Below are positions 11,420 through 24,278 of a DNA stretch of 64,000 nt, in pieces (the first letter of the stretch is position 1; the number at the start of each line of letters is the position of its first letter). The notes beneath the pieces are model-generated. The model saw only the letters and a list, made by a program, of their open reading frames with translations, was not told the DNA's origin and searched no databases. The position numbers and the translations under genes are program-made. Location: the NCBI GenBank assembly GCA_023627715.1, contig JAMAHW010000020.1, positions 310,001 through 374,000 of the forward strand, written 5' to 3'. This stretch comes from Periconia sp. R9002 (lineage: Eukaryota > Ascomycota > Dothideomycetes > Pleosporales > Periconiaceae).

Positions 11420-12293
11420 TGGTCTGCTTGGGGATAAGGGCAGGTAGAAATTCATATTGGGAAAGCCTCCTTGTTTAGTGAGCACACATTTATTATTGGA
11501 TCACGCATCGTTTCGTTGCGGGGGGAATTGATTTTTGTTCGAAAATATTGGATACGGTAAATAGCGCGTTACTGAGACAGTGCATGCCAGGAGTTTGAGT
11601 CTGGATATCAAGTATCCATCGCGCAGAGTCTCGTTGATGGAGAGAGATGACGACTCGCTTCGGCACGGCGCAAAGGAACGTCACACGACGTACATACCCC
11701 TTACATATGTATTTGATGTAGTTTTTTGGTTGAATATAACCTCATATGTAAAAACATGCTAGCTTTTTTTTTTAAAGACAGGAGAAGATTTTCTATGATT
11801 TGAGTGAGGTGTAAATGCAAAGGTCGTTAGATTAAAAAAGTTTTCTGGTGAGATGGTTGAGACATCAATGCGATACGGCATGCAAGAAAAGAAAAAGAAA
11901 ATTAAACCCGGGACAGATAGAGAGAGAGAGAGGCTCATGCTAATCAAAGACCCTCCCTCCTTTCATTCACAAAAGGCCAATTTGTAAATGGCTTTTGCAA
12001 CCCAGAACCCGAAAAAGCCATAAGACAAAAAAAGGAATTTTGAATAACCTCCGTCCTGATGCAAAAAAAAAAGTCCGTAACTGACGGGTCCATCGCCGCC
12101 TGCCGTAGAAAAAATTGGTACAACAGTCGATCTCAAAATTAAACAGCAGTTTTTTTTTGCGGTGCGAAGTGTGGAGACGTTTTCCAAATCATCTCCTTTT
12201 TCGTTCTCTTATCATCCTCTTCTTTTTCTTTTTTGAACTCTCGCTCTTCTGTCGCGATACGGGGGTATATATGGGATATAGTAAGAACACGCT
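11420..12293. other. Convergent 3' spacer
   Basis: About 870 bp between the stops of the Net1-like and INSIG genes. It is A/T-rich with poly-A and poly-T runs (for example near 11764 and 12147), as expected for two 3' UTRs. No gene is seen. Confidence 0.55.
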
Positions 12294-13606
12294 TCATCGT
12301 TCCCAAACAGCGAGACGTCGCCCTATGCTACCAAAGCACACGCAGCTGCAGAACAAGACACTCCCCACCCACGTCACGACGGCCAAGGTCTCGTAGCTGA
12401 CTACGCCGGCGAAGAGTTGGTCGTCCATGGTGAGTGCCGTTGGGGAGGATATGTGTGTAGCGTTGACGGTGGCGGGGAGCGAGGGTGAGGGGAGGACATC
12501 GGGGTTGGAGAGGAAGATGAAGGATGTGAGGACTGATGTTACAATGAGAGAGAAGGAGAGGCCCGGTTTGCTTCGATCGAGAATGTACCAGAGTGCGGGG
12601 TTAACTAGGGCAAGAGTGAGGGTCAGCTGGAGGGTGGATTGCCAGGGGAGGCGGCGCTGATGGATTGTTAGAATAGGTAGTTCCTCTTACAGACGTGGAC
12701 TGGTTTCGTAGGACTTACAATAGCGAATGCGATACCCACAAAGGCACCGATGCTCCTGACAATGTCGTTCAATTGTTCACTCAGGCTCATCTCGCTCTCG
12801 CCCTCGCTCTCTTTTTGGGATGCAGCAATCTCCTCCGATTCTTTCGTATTCCCCCACACCAACTCTACGTAGGGCAAAGAACTACCCAGGGCAATGCCGG
12901 CAAACCCCCAGCTGGCGAGGTAAACCCAACTCTCACGGTCTATACTCTCCACTTGTACAGCAGCGAGCTCCCTCGTATCATGCAAATGGCTAACGACAAC
13001 GCCATATACCATGCCGAACAAACATAGGGCAGCCAGCTTCCCCGCGACCACGGTGTAATGCCATAGCCGCGGGCGACGCGGTTTCAATGGATCTTTAAGC
13101 CCCGGCGATCGTGCGATTCGACGATTTATTGTGCCTTTCCTTTCCAACGACTTCATCGTTATGCCACCGTCAGGGCTACCCAAGCCATTCTGCCACGAGC
13201 TTGCATCCTGAGGTTTTCTGGCCGGCGTCTCGGCGCCGGTTCCCCACGGCGTTTCTGCCACGCTCTGTTCGCCTGCCGTGCTGCTATCCTCATCGTAAAT
13301 GCCGAAAAGGGTACCCTTTGTCATGTTCAGGAGACTCTTGTTGCGCGACGAGGCGGCGACTCCTCCGTCGGCCGTGCCGTCCTCTTCTTGAACATTGTTG
13401 GTGGAGCGCAGAAGCCGGGCATTCAATTGGGCGAGAAAATCGGAAGGGCGACTCTGCGAAGCGGCGAGGTGTGGAGGAGTGGAAGGGGCAAATGCGTGGG
13501 TGGGAGAATCGGAGGTGTCGATAGGAGGTGGAAAATGTCGGCGGGGAGTTGGCTGGTAAATATGCGGTTGCTGTGTGGAGCTGGTGACAAAAGGGTCCTC
13601 TGCCAT
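12294..13606 (-). CDS. ins1: INSIG domain protein (ER sterol-regulation family)
   Basis: Exons 13606-12719 and 12656-12294 (62-bp intron, join GIAFAI|RRLPWQSTLQ) encode 416 residues. The first 180 are polar and disordered. The INSIG fold then begins with a membrane helix at about 184-207 (VVAGKLAALCLFGMVYG) and a second at about 226-245, followed by the diagnostic RRLPWQSTLQLTLTLALVNP and LWYILDRSKPG across the splice join, and further helices to the end. INSIG proteins live in the ER membrane. In fission yeast Ins1 controls phosphorylation and activity of HMG-CoA reductase, and in animals INSIG also retains SCAP. The conserved part matches the family; the N-terminal extension is longer than in animals, which is common in fungi. 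No sterol gene lies next to it here. It faces the AAA gene across 1.3 kb. Confidence 0.9.
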
Positions 13607-14883
13607 GGCTGGTTCCTAGCTCCGGCTCCTAGCGTGTATATCTTTTGGGCCCGAATTGGCGTAAAGCCGAGATGAAGTATGTCGAAGGAGGAAGGGGATG
13701 GACCGGAGGCGGAGGAAGCAATGCGAGGCTAGGAGGATTATATGAATACAATAAGACGGAACGAGCTGGAGCGATATCAATTGGAGATGGACCGACCGAA
13801 GCGGAGAATGGACAGAGTCACGGCGGGCGCAAGGTTCAGCACAAGGTTCAAAGTTCAGCGTGAGCGCGTGAGGAGGTCTTGGCAATGTTGAAGCTTCGCG
13901 ATGGAGGGAGAAAAAAAAGGGACCATCAGGCACGTCGGCGGCCTTACTGTGGCAGCATGTGGTAGTTATTGGATAAAAACAGCGGAATGGATGGCAGCAA
14001 AACGAAGGGTCGAAATGAAGAGGAGGGAGGGGTTTGGGCTCGAAATGAGGAGCAATAATCTAAACAGGTCACGCCGGGCGATGAACTATATGGGGTGCAG
14101 GCAGGTGATGATGCATTTTGGATTTCTGTTGACGAAGGAAAGACTGCAGTGGAGCTGCATAGGTGCAGTAAACTCATACGAGCAAACATGTGAAAGTTAT
14201 TGAGTCGGCATCGGCCTGGCTTTTGAGTCCGGTCCTCTCCGCTCCCTACCATCAATTCATAGGTGTCCAGGACCAGGAATGCCTTAGTCAGCAAATCACG
14301 GGCGAGCTCCGGTGGTCCAATCAATGCACCTGCTCTTTTGCTCTGCGGCGAACGTCATAACCCCTTCCGTTCTGGGAAGGTCCTCCACCATGGTCCATCC
14401 ATTCACGGTTCCTAATCTTGGCTTCTCCGCACTTTGCCCAGCCAGCCAGCCATCAACTTAGATACAGTGGCTACACTATTTACCTGCTAAATACAGTGCT
14501 ATGCACTTCGGCCTACCTGTCCTCAACACTAACTCACCGTTAACCTACCGTACATGCTTCTACCATCGTTGCATCCCCCTTCATTGTCGCTGCCACACTT
14601 CCCGAGCTCAGAACTCCAGGCACCAGCAGAGTGCATCCCTTCTTCTTGATAGCGTACTTTGAGTAGACTGAAACATCAAACGTCACCATCACCGATTCAA
14701 TCTATTGTTGGCTCATCCCCCGTGTACCCTGATCCAATTGCAACCTATCGTATCGTCCACAAGAAGCTTGGACATAGTTACCTATCGCAAGCCCACCTTG
14801 ATCGTATACATATAACAGGAAGCTCCCTACACCCCATCTCACCTGCTGCCTTTCCATTGACAAGCTTGTAACCTCTCGACAAG
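13607..14883. promoter_or_regulatory. Divergent promoter region, INSIG / BCS1-like AAA
   Basis: 1.28 kb between two outward-facing ATGs, with no supported gene. Short imperfect direct repeats (aaggttcagcac/aaggttcaaag, 13831-13857) and pyrimidine-rich blocks near 14560-14650 are present. The start ATG of the AAA gene at 14884 follows a C/T-rich leader. Confidence 0.5.
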
Positions 14884-16740
14884 ATGCCTGCCGGAGACGA
14901 TTTTACCTTTATTGACAACGAAGATGCCCGTGGTGGTGGCCCGCCCCAGCTCTTCCCAGACTATCAACATCTCACTTCAGGCATCCTCCCCGATTTCGAT
15001 GTTCAACTTGTGACATCGCTTCGAGCCAAACACCCTGAATTGATCGTCACAACCGTGCCAGCAGCCAATGTCAACTTCCTCCAATTTGCTGCTGCCGGTT
15101 ACGCTCAAGGTATGCATACACTCATAAAACAAGGCCATTGTTGCTCTCCACCCCAACGATCAAGTCAACCTGCTGGAACAATCAGCTAACTTGCTGTACC
15201 CTTGCCTTGCAGCTGAATTGGATGAGGATGCTGAACCTGTCATGCGCTGGCGGGGGTTTATTGGACCAGAACATCGTGGCGGCAACGGTTATTTGGCCGA
15301 CAGTATCTTCTTTGGTCGTTGGCGGTATACGTGGAATGGCGAGAGCTTCATCCTCTACAATGTTCTTGAAGGCATCTCCATCGTCCAATATATTTTGAAG
15401 GAGCCTGTTGGTACCGAAACAACTTCGTCGCATTCGTCCGTTGTGGACCGCCTCATGTCTACCATTGGGGCCTGGCTGCTCAAAGAAGAACCGGCAATAT
15501 ACGTCTACGATCGGTACTGGGCGCGGAGCACCAAACTCTGGAAGGAAGTCGAGAAGGCGAAATGGGAGGATGTTATTCTCAATCCAAAGATGAAGAAGGC
15601 TTTGACTGAAGTAGCCACCAAATTCTTCGATAATGAAGCCGTCTACAAAGAATATGGCGTGCCATGGAAAAGAGGGTTGATCTTCCACGGCCCTGTTGGT
15701 AAGCCGGTCGCAATATCATGAATGTACGTGACGGGAACTGACAGCAATGGTAGGAAACGGCAAGACAGTGTCCCTCAAAGCGCTGATGCACACGTTGCAA
15801 GAACGCAAGCGTCCGGTCGTCACACTATACGTCAAGTCAGCTCCCTATTCCTTTGACATCAGGAATGTCTTTATGATGGCTCGCTCTATGACTCCCTGCC
15901 TCCTGGTCCTAGAGGATGTCGATACGATCGTGACCCAAGGCACGCGGAGTTACTTCTTCAACGAAGTGGACGGGCTGGAAAACAACGATGGGATCCTCAT
16001 GATCGCCACCACCAATCATTTGGACGAGCTAGACCCAGGACTTTCCAAGCGACCGTCCAGATTTGACAGGAAATACCTGTTCCCACTACCTGACAAGGGC
16101 GAGCGTGCTCAGTATGGTAAGGCAATCATGGTACCAAGCGGCTCTTTCCATGTGAGGCTAACTAGCGGCAGCGCAATATTGGCGGAACAAACTCAAGGAC
16201 AAGAAAGATATCGAATTTCCCGGCAAACTGTGCGATGCAATTGCTGGTATCACAGACGGATTCTCCTTTGCGTATTTGAAGGAGGCGTTCGTGGCCACCT
16301 TGCTGGATTTGGCCAGGAACCGCGATGATGATGACGATGACGAGGAGGGCATTGGCGCAGATGAGGACGGGGAAGATGACCCGCTCGACAAGTACAATTT
16401 TTGGCGTGCGTTCCGGGCGCAGGTCAAGATCCTACGGGATGACATGGGTAGTGGAAACGAGGACGGCTCTCAGCCACCTGGTGGTCATAGGCCGATTACC
16501 CCCCGCAGTTTCGATGAGGGATATTCTGCTGGTTACGAGGGGATGCTCCCACACTTTGCAAATATGAGGCTGCAGGGCAACCCGCAGCAACAGTCAGCTA
16601 AGGCTGTTTCTTCGTCACGGGATAATGGGTCAAGCAGCCGATTTAGGCAAGATGGTTCACCAACGGTTCTCAGCCCTATCCATCCGTTCGCCCCGTTAGC
16701 GAGAAACAAACAGGGCAAATTCAATGCCGACAGACGATAA
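14884..16740 (+). CDS. BCS1-like AAA ATPase
   Basis: Exons 14884-15109, 15213-15698, 15754-16116 and 16172-16740 encode 547 residues. Introns are 103, 55 and 55 bp, and the joins read AQ|AELDED, GPVG|NGKT and AQY|AQYWRNKL. The Walker A motif GPVGNGKT (235-242) is created by splicing, Walker B LLVLED is at 287-292, and RPSRFDRKYLFPLP (about 337-350) carries the arginines expected after the second region of homology. The C-terminal lid IAGITDGFSFAYLKEAF is typical of fungal BCS1-type ATPases. True Bcs1 is anchored in the inner mitochondrial membrane and translocates the Rieske protein. Here I see no N-terminal membrane helix, so this is more likely one of the fungal BCS1-like paralogues of unknown substrate. 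It ends in an acidic DDDDDD stretch (about 410) and a disordered Ser-rich tail. Confidence 0.85.
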
Positions 16741-17942
16741 GTGGGGGGTTTGTGTGCGGGTACCGAGGGTAGGGAGAACATGTTTGCATCAACTGGCAGC
16801 CATGTACATATGTATGCAAATGAGTAGGACTAAACAAGACAATCATGTCTGGAGAGAGTTCATGGGCGGAATTGAAATGGCCCTGGTAGGGCCGGGGTTT
16901 CGTAGAGACGAAATCGGATAGACATTTGCCGAATCATGATTCCCGAGACGAGAGATGGATGGATTCAAGAGTCATGGCTGTGTGCGCGATTTAATGGAGT
17001 GCATCTGCGTCTTTCACGTGTGAAGGGCCAGAAGAAAGCCCTGCGTATGTAAGTGCATGTAGGTGTGTAAGTGTGTGTGCAAACGATGGGCCGTAGGCCA
17101 TGTGTTTGATAGTAGTGTGCATGTACATGATGTATCGGTGAAGGCCGCGGGTGGGGCGCAGCATGCTTCTGGAAGCCTTCCTGTAGAGGCAATGACCCGC
17201 CACCTCGAGGTAGCGGTACATGATATTTGATGTTGTTGATTGCCGTTAGCAATCTCACACCCAGTGTGTTATACATGATCCAGCGTGTCTCCCCGTAATT
17301 TGACGACGGGTGGCGGCTCGTCTGCCGAAAGCCCTTGTTCGTAGCCGTAGCGTGCGCCGGTGAGATGAATTTGGAAGACGACCTGGAGCACGGCGTGTCA
17401 GCAGGCCAGCATACGTAGCACCATGCATCGCCGGCGCCCTCAGCCTGCCTCTTTTACCAGATCGCTTTCAGTCATGGTTTTGTCACTCTGCTCACAACGT
17501 GATAAGCCCGTCCATGTTCATTTGGTGTGCTCTCTCAGGCAGCCGCCCAAGGGCAAGGCAGCGCGGCTCCCCCCAGCCGCATACACGCCCTGTCATATGT
17601 CGTGTTATCATATCCTTTCCCGCAGACCGAAAACCACAATATATCTACGGCGGCGGCCGACTCTTCAGCTTGTGCCGTCTGGATCTTCTTCCACCGACTC
17701 CTCCTTTGTTTTTTCCTTGGGTCATTGGCGGCTTTCTGGCTACCTTCTTTTGCACTCTGACGTCGTACCGTCTCTATTTGGGAACCCAGTGGTGGCGTAA
17801 ATAACTTACATACTTCAATTGTATTTGCCATTGATTGAATCAATCCATTGGCTAACCCTGAAAGAACTCCACGCGTGACCTCCTTCCTATCTGGTCATCT
17901 TGCTCTACAACACGGTGCTTCGGCAAATATACCTAGATATAT
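16741..17942. other. Spacer upstream of the internal-cluster Zn(II)2Cys6 gene
   Basis: 1.2 kb in tandem orientation. Open frames here have no recognisable domain. The start at 17943 lies just after an A/T-rich atatacctagatatat stretch. The spacer should hold the AAA 3' UTR and the regulator's promoter and leader. Confidence 0.5.
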
Positions 17943-20348
17943 ATGGACCCTGGAACAAACAAATCCTCCCTCACCGAGCGGCTTCTGGCCGGTGAGGGCT
18001 GGGACCTCATCGACTGCAACCAAGAGTACGATCCCTTCTTCCAGGGCGAAACGATTTCTCCTACGGTTCATCCTGAAGAAGATGAATCCAACTATTACGC
18101 GTCAGGAAGCAACTTCCATGATTACATGCTTGAAGATACCTCTCGTACCATCGACCGTCTCCCATCCGACTACGCCGTCTCCACCCCACCTTCCGTGATT
18201 GAAGGCGCCTTCTCTCATGGAAGGAGCCATCCCTGGCTCAATTGTACTTCCTCGCATGAAACGACCGGAACTTCGCCATTCATCGACCAGAACGGCCAGT
18301 TCGAGTCACCGTCTCTCAATATCTGCGAAAATTCACGCTCTCCTTCGCACATATCCGCTGCTTTTCCCCCATCCGAGCCCAATGACAATGTTTCCATGGC
18401 TGCCTACGAAACATCAAGCTTCAATACCTTTTTGAGTGCATCCGCAAATGACTTCTCCGACATCTCTACTTCTCAAGCCCTGTTGAACTTGGGCACTTGG
18501 ACAGGGCAGATACCTCTCATACAAGGAATCGAAGACGATCATCTGGACAACGTATATATGGATGATATTCCGGACATCGTTGGCCAAGGTCCAATGCCTA
18601 TATCTATCCCCACGCCTCATGGAGGCTCGCACGCATTCGCCCCCCATATATGGACACTGCCCCCCTCCCAGCAAGAGCGACAGCAACAGCAATTCCCAGC
18701 TTCGCAGCCTATCACTATCTCTCACACTCAGCCCCAAACTAATTGGGTTCCTCCTCTCCTTTCGGTGTCCCCCGAAAATAGACAATTGCCTCGAAGTGCT
18801 CCGCTTTCACGCAGCATATCCAAGAGCGAGAGACGTCGTGCAAGAACGCCGGCGTTGCAAACATCCATTGATCTCGGATGGGTTGCTTATCAACCCCATG
18901 GGCAAACAAACAAGCTGGTACCATCAGCTAATGGCCCTCATGGCCGCCGTGGTCGGGGTCGTGTTGGTGGTTTAACGGTGGAACAACGCAGTCATGCTGC
19001 CCTAGTAAGTGGCCAGACACACTCTTTCTTTCTCTTTCTATAAATGCAGATTTATACATACTCCCTTCGCCTATGCTGACCTTCTGCAAAGATGAGACGG
19101 GTGAACGCCTGCCATAACTGTCGCAAACGAAAAGAAAGATGCGATCCTGGTATTCCTTGCCAATCCTGTCTTGATCATTTCAAAGGCGACCTTGTCACCA
19201 ATCCATGTCGAAACTTTCGAATCTCCGATCTATCCAGCGGTTTCCTCGCAGCTCGCCTAGGTTGGCATCCTACAGAGAGATCTATTGATTCCTTCATCGC
19301 CCCTCACAATGGTCATGTTGCTACCGATCTCATGTATTATATTCCTCTGACTTTTGGCTTTGGCCCCGCGTTGCATCTTTCTGTTCATCCCATCAAAATC
19401 AAAGACACGCCTCCTCTGTGTCATACACACATCGTCTATTCGTGGCCGCCAAGCTCGTCACCACCCGAAAAACACACACATGCAGTTCTCCCGGCGATCA
19501 TAACCCCCGAAGCAAAGTTGAATCTCCAATCTGATCTGGACAAACATCTGACCCTTTTGGTTCAAAAGCACTTTAGATCGTTCCCATTGTATTGCTCGCC
19601 ACTCAGTGTCCTGCGTGAGGTCTATGTGTTTTACTGTTTGCTACCAGCGAATAAACCCCACAAACGGCTACTAGAACAGGCCTTGAAGCTTCTAGTCCTT
19701 GTTCATATTGGCGGGGATGTCGCTCTTCCATCGCCCTCCGAGCACCCAGCTCTGCAAGAACTCATCGATTCCACCATGTCCCTCTCGGAATCAACCGTCC
19801 CCACACCATGCTTCATCCGCTCGCAATTTGGCGCCGTCATGCCCTCTCTCGCTCTCTGCCTCATGAAGGAAGTCCTCCTCTCCCTAGAACAAGTCCTCCT
19901 CGGCAGAGAAACCCAAGAATGGCCCGCTGCGCTCGCAACCCTCATCCTCGTCCTCATCACCGTAGAATCCATCCAGTACCACGCCACCAAGCTCCCATAC
20001 CACCAATCATACGACTCCATAAAGTCACGGGAAAGGCAAGAGGACGAAAGCCATGCCGATGACGAGGGCCCTATTAAATCTTTGCTCGCTTTCTACTCGG
20101 CGTGCTTCTCTAGTCAGCACGAGAGGTTACATGATAAGTGGGACGGTGGTAGCATGAGCTTTACTTCCAGTGGTTCGACGGGTTCTACAGTCAAGCCTGA
20201 GGACCGGTTCGTGGAGAGTATCCGGGACGCGGTCAAGAGGGCTTCGCAGTACTTGAAGCGCAAGGCTGACGCGAAGAGGGAGGATGAAGACATGTCTTAC
20301 TTTTTCGATCGGCTGGCGGCGCGTTTACTCCTCCTCAGTAGGGAGTGA
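17943..20348 (+). CDS. Zn(II)2Cys6 transcription factor with an internal zinc cluster
   Basis: Exons 17943-19004 and 19092-20348 (87-bp intron, GTAAGT..AAG, join HAAL|MRRVNACHNC) encode 772 residues. Without the splice the first frame stops at 19043 and the second lacks the upstream basic region GRRGRGRVGGLTVEQRSHAAL, so the join is favoured. The cluster is Cys361-x2-Cys364-x6-Cys371-x5-Cys377-x2-Cys380-x12-Cys393, preceded and followed by basic residues. Two things are unusual: it sits mid-protein rather than at the N terminus, and the last spacing is 12 rather than 6-9. The N-terminal 350 residues are acidic and Ser/Pro/Gln-rich and could activate transcription. The C-terminal half is helical, without a fungal_trans domain that I recognise. 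Expected to be nuclear; targets unknown. Confidence 0.82.
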
Positions 20349-20832
20349 GCTGGACTGATGCGAGGAACGGAGGTTTTTACCTCAACTTTCACACCGATTT
20401 TGTTTTTTTCTCCTGCTGGGCAGATAGACCAGCTCCTACCTTGTCTCTCTTGACCCGCCCTTTTCCACCCCCCTTCTACAATTTTCCCTTCGTACCCCCC
20501 CCTCTATTCTCACATTGCCGCTTCCTCACCATCTCACCCCATTCTTGCCCTCTCTTTCCGATGACGATGTGGACGACGATGAACGAAGTAACGATCTATA
20601 CCCACTCACTCACCTCGCGCACACCACGTTTTGTTTTGCGTACGAGGCGAGACGAGACGAAAGAAACGATGCAACGTTTTTTTTCCCATATATATAATGA
20701 ATATACCCCCCACCCATCTGGTATGGTGTCTTTCTTGGGAGTGGGATAACACTTCTTTCTTTTTTGAAGGGGTTTTTTGTTGTTGTATTAAGGCGTTTTC
20801 TCTCTCTCCTTCTCTGTTTCCAGTATCTCTGT

Positions 20833-20845
20833 CACACACACACAC
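20833..20845. repeat. CA dinucleotide microsatellite
   Basis: About six to seven CA units in a row downstream of the internal-cluster regulator gene. Confidence 0.8.
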
Positions 20846-21113
20846 CTATTTGTCATGTCATCCCCTTTATCTTGTCTGTATATGCCCCCAGTAACGCGCA
20901 TGTAACGATAAGTATCTCTCTCTTCTCTTGTGGAATAGCGATAGCGGTGACGATAGGAATGACGTTACGAATGGGAAGAAAGGACGGACACGGCCATGAA
21001 GTATAAAGTATAGACAGTATAAAGGGCGCCGGCGTTCACGTGTATGGTTCTTTTTTGATGTGATGTGATGGGGAGATGGTGTTCGTGTTTGAGTGGAGGT
21101 GGAGGTGTGTGAC

Positions 21114-21128
21114 TGTGTGTGTGTGTGT
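21114..21128. repeat. GT dinucleotide microsatellite
   Basis: About seven GT units in a row in the convergent spacer. Confidence 0.8.
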
Positions 21129-22225
21129 TTGAGGGAAAGTAGAGAAAGGTGGTGAGGGGAAGATGTAGGGAATGCGGAAAGTGTTGGAGATTTTGCGTTG
21201 CGTTTTTCCTGGGTTGGAATGCCGGGAGGAAGGGGTAGGAGATATATGCGTGTGTGTATGATGCACCTTTTCTCTCCTTTACTGCGGGCAGGTGAGAGGA
21301 GAGAGAGAGGATTAAGTATGGATGGGGAGCAAAGATAACGTACCTAGGTAAGTAACTGGTGGTGGTGATGTGTCTTCGATGGGGACAATGGTACTAGGTT
21401 GAGATGATGGATGGGAGCGATTGATAATGCTTTTTTTTGGTTGGCCAGGTGTTAGCTGAGCGCCTTGCTATGGTCCTTTGTGCAACAGCGGTTGTTCTTT
21501 CACGGGGTATGGGGTTGATGGATATCAGGATGATTTTAGAAGCGGGTTTTTGAAGTGCGTGGGGCTTGTTGGTATGGAGCATGAGTCTTGTTTAGTCGCA
21601 TGTTCGATTAGTAGTTAAAGGAGGGTTACATATCAGGAGGGGATTTGCTGTTTCTCATGTAGAAGTGGAAGGTATTGTGAATGTTATATATATTTTTTTT
21701 CGTACTTTTGATCCAATAATGAATCGAGTAATTTGGTCCAGCTTATCTAGTTAATGAAAGATTAAGCTTGTATGTGACGTTACAATCGTCGCCGTTGTCT
21801 TAGCATCTACACCACCATTCAGAATTCGAGCACGCTCACGCGAGTAAGTGGAGAAGGAGAAGAAGAAGGTCGGTATCTGGGACTTGTAGTCCTTTCCGGT
21901 CCCCCTGACTGCCTCATTCACTATCCAACAGCGAGCCAACCCCGATGACAAAAGAGAATTACAAAGAGAGAATACGAAGCAAACAAAACATTAGAGCTGC
22001 GCGAATGCCGAATCAGTTGCAGCATCGCCGCTAGGAAAGGTACATATACGCAAGAACGCTCCAGAATGAACCACTCGATGGTAACGGTGGTGATGATGCC
22101 GACAATGACGATGGGGTATGTAGAAAAATCTTTGATCCAACCAGATGACGCCAAAAAGAAGCCCAGAGTACAATATGGAAAGGAATATCATTTGTCTCGA
22201 GACGCAAACGATATTGTAAACGATG

Positions 22226-24161
22226 TCAGCAGAAGAACTTGTAGACTTTCTTCCACTTGGGCCACGTTTTCCTTTCCTCGCGTTCTTCTTCTATCAGCGC
22301 CTCGAGGTTCAGCTCGCGAATCCCAGTGTGCAAATCCATGTTATGTGACCGCACAATCGACGTCCGGAAGTAGAATTTGTAAGGAATGTAAAAGGCCAGG
22401 GTGACGGGCAGCGCCAGGTAAACCTGGAAGAAGTTTTGGAGGCGCCACGAGGTCGACTTGCCGTCCATGTCCAGGGGTGCGACCGCGACCCAAAACTGCG
22501 CGACGAGGACGAGCATGTTGAAGACGAAGCCGATCCAGGATCCGATGATGCCTGGCTGGGACTTGAATGCGAGCTGGCTCAGACTGTGGCCTTGTAATTT
22601 CCAACCCTTGCGGAAGCGAATGTGGGCGAGGCAAATGGAACCCCATGTGAAAACGGCCGATAGGGCGGATAGCGCAAGCATCCAGTTGAAGGCAGCCTCA
22701 TGTAGGTCTTTGCGAACGCCCGCTAGGAAAGCGAGGAGGCCCAGACTAGAGGCGATGCCGATGGAAACGAGAGGTCGGCCCTGACGATCAATATAGGCAA
22801 GGATCTTGGGGGCTTGATGTTGCTCAGCCAGGGCAGCAAGCGTGCGGCTGGAACCGTATATGGAAGAATTGCCGACGGAAAGCACCGCAATCATGATGAC
22901 GGCATTGAAAACGGAAGGTAGGCCTTGGATACCTGCGTTGGTGATGGCAATGACAAATGGCGACGCCACTGCGTCCACGTTGTTCGCCTTTTGGAGTAGA
23001 CGTGGGTCAGTGTATGGAACCAATAGCCCAACCAGGAGGAGCGAAACAATGTAGAAAAGGGTGATGCGCCAAAAGACCTGTTTGACAGCGGTGGGAAGCG
23101 ATTTACGGGGGTTGGCGGTTTCTGCGGCAGCGAGTCCGACCAGTTCAGTGCCGGAGAAGGCAAAGGCGGCATTCACAAAGGTGGTGCAAAGTCCCTTGAA
23201 ACCATTGTTAAAAGCGCCCGGATCGACCCACAGCTTACCTCCAATGTACGAGCCTTTTGGACCGCCTCCGATGTTGATAATGATGCCAAGAATGATGAAG
23301 CCGATGACGGCAGCAACCTTGACGATGGCGAAGACGAACTCGGCTTCACCGTATCCCTTGACGCCGAACAAGTTGATGGCGACAATGAGAACCAAGAAAA
23401 CGGCGACCCAGGCGTTGTTGTTGACACTGCCATGGTTCCAGTAGTTGATGGTAAAAGTGGCAGCGACGATCTCGAGGGGTAACACAACGAGCCACTGGAG
23501 GGCATAACTGGGGGCGGGCACATGTCAGTCGCGTGTGCATGCAGCGGCCCGACGGCGCGGAAACTTACTTCCAACCCATGGCAAAACCCCAAGCGGGATC
23601 GAGGAACCGCGTTGAATACGATGAAAATGAACCGGCGACGGGAAACAGAACTGCCATCTCGCCGAGGGCGTGGACAGTGCAGTACATCATGATGCCAACT
23701 AGACAGTAAGCAATCACGAGCGAAGCGGGGCCACTCTGGGCGAGGGCTTGCCCGGAGCCGACGAACAGCCCAGTGCCTGAGAGGAATTAGCAAGCCAGAT
23801 AGCAGAGGATTGTTAGAGCTGTGCAAGCGCAAAGGCAAGTGACAATGGAAGAAGAAATGGGCGCACCTATGGAGCCTCCAATGGCAATCATTTGCAAATG
23901 CCTTCCCTTGAGTCGTCTCACGAGGGGGGAATTGGCCGTGTTGGCAGCAGCGCTCTCGACATCAAAGACCTTGCCGTCGGCGCCCATGGACATTTTGGGA
24001 GTTAGAGTGGCGTTCATGTTTGGGTCTCTCCGGAAGGAATCCAAGACCCTCCTGCCGATGCCATCGTGGTGCAGTGAGGATTCTCCATAGTAGGCGGAAG
24101 CCTGTGAGTCGCGGCCGAAGCTCTTCTCGGTACCATAGAAATCGTCGTCGGTGTTGACCAT
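22226..24161 (-). CDS. Amino-acid permease (fungal YAT/APC family)
   Basis: Exons 24161-23867, 23776-23569 and 23507-22226 encode 594 residues. The 90- and 61-bp introns restore AIGGSIG|TGLFVGSG and AMGWN|YALQWLVVLPLEIVAAT, both hallmark blocks of yeast-type amino-acid transporters. KGRHLQMIAIGGSIG opens TM1 after an 80-residue cytosolic N terminus; the conserved FSGTELVGLAAAETANPRKSLP (trimmed at both ends in the family block) marks TM6 and its loop; about 12 TM segments are present. The protein should import amino acids across the plasma membrane by proton symport; specificity cannot be assigned. The C-terminal tail is short and has EEEREERKTWPKWKKV, close to the usual tail of this family. 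The leader upstream carries GGTAGC and GTG repeats. Confidence 0.93.
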
Positions 24162-24278
24162 GGTGGCCGTGTGGCGGGTGGGAGCTGCAGCAGGCGCTGC
24201 GAGTCCTGGTGGTGAGGGCGCAGTAGTGAGTGGTGGGCCGAGGGTTGTTGAGGGATCCGGATGGTGGTGATGGGGAGT

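Larger units (their letters stand above)
20349..22225. other. Long convergent spacer with microsatellites
   Basis: 1.88 kb between two 3' ends. It contains C/T-rich tracts (20440-20560), a CA run at about 20833-20845, a GT run at about 21114-21128, several GA/GT-rich patches, and a perfect 10-bp palindrome at 21341-21350. No reading frame in it has a recognisable domain. A non-coding transcript is possible but not shown. Confidence 0.5.

Noticed and set aside
17943..19043. Separate intronless 366-residue gene upstream of a stand-alone zinc-cluster gene
   Set aside because: A canonical GTAAGT donor at 19005 and an AAG acceptor at 19091 join the two frames in phase and give the basic flank expected before the cluster.
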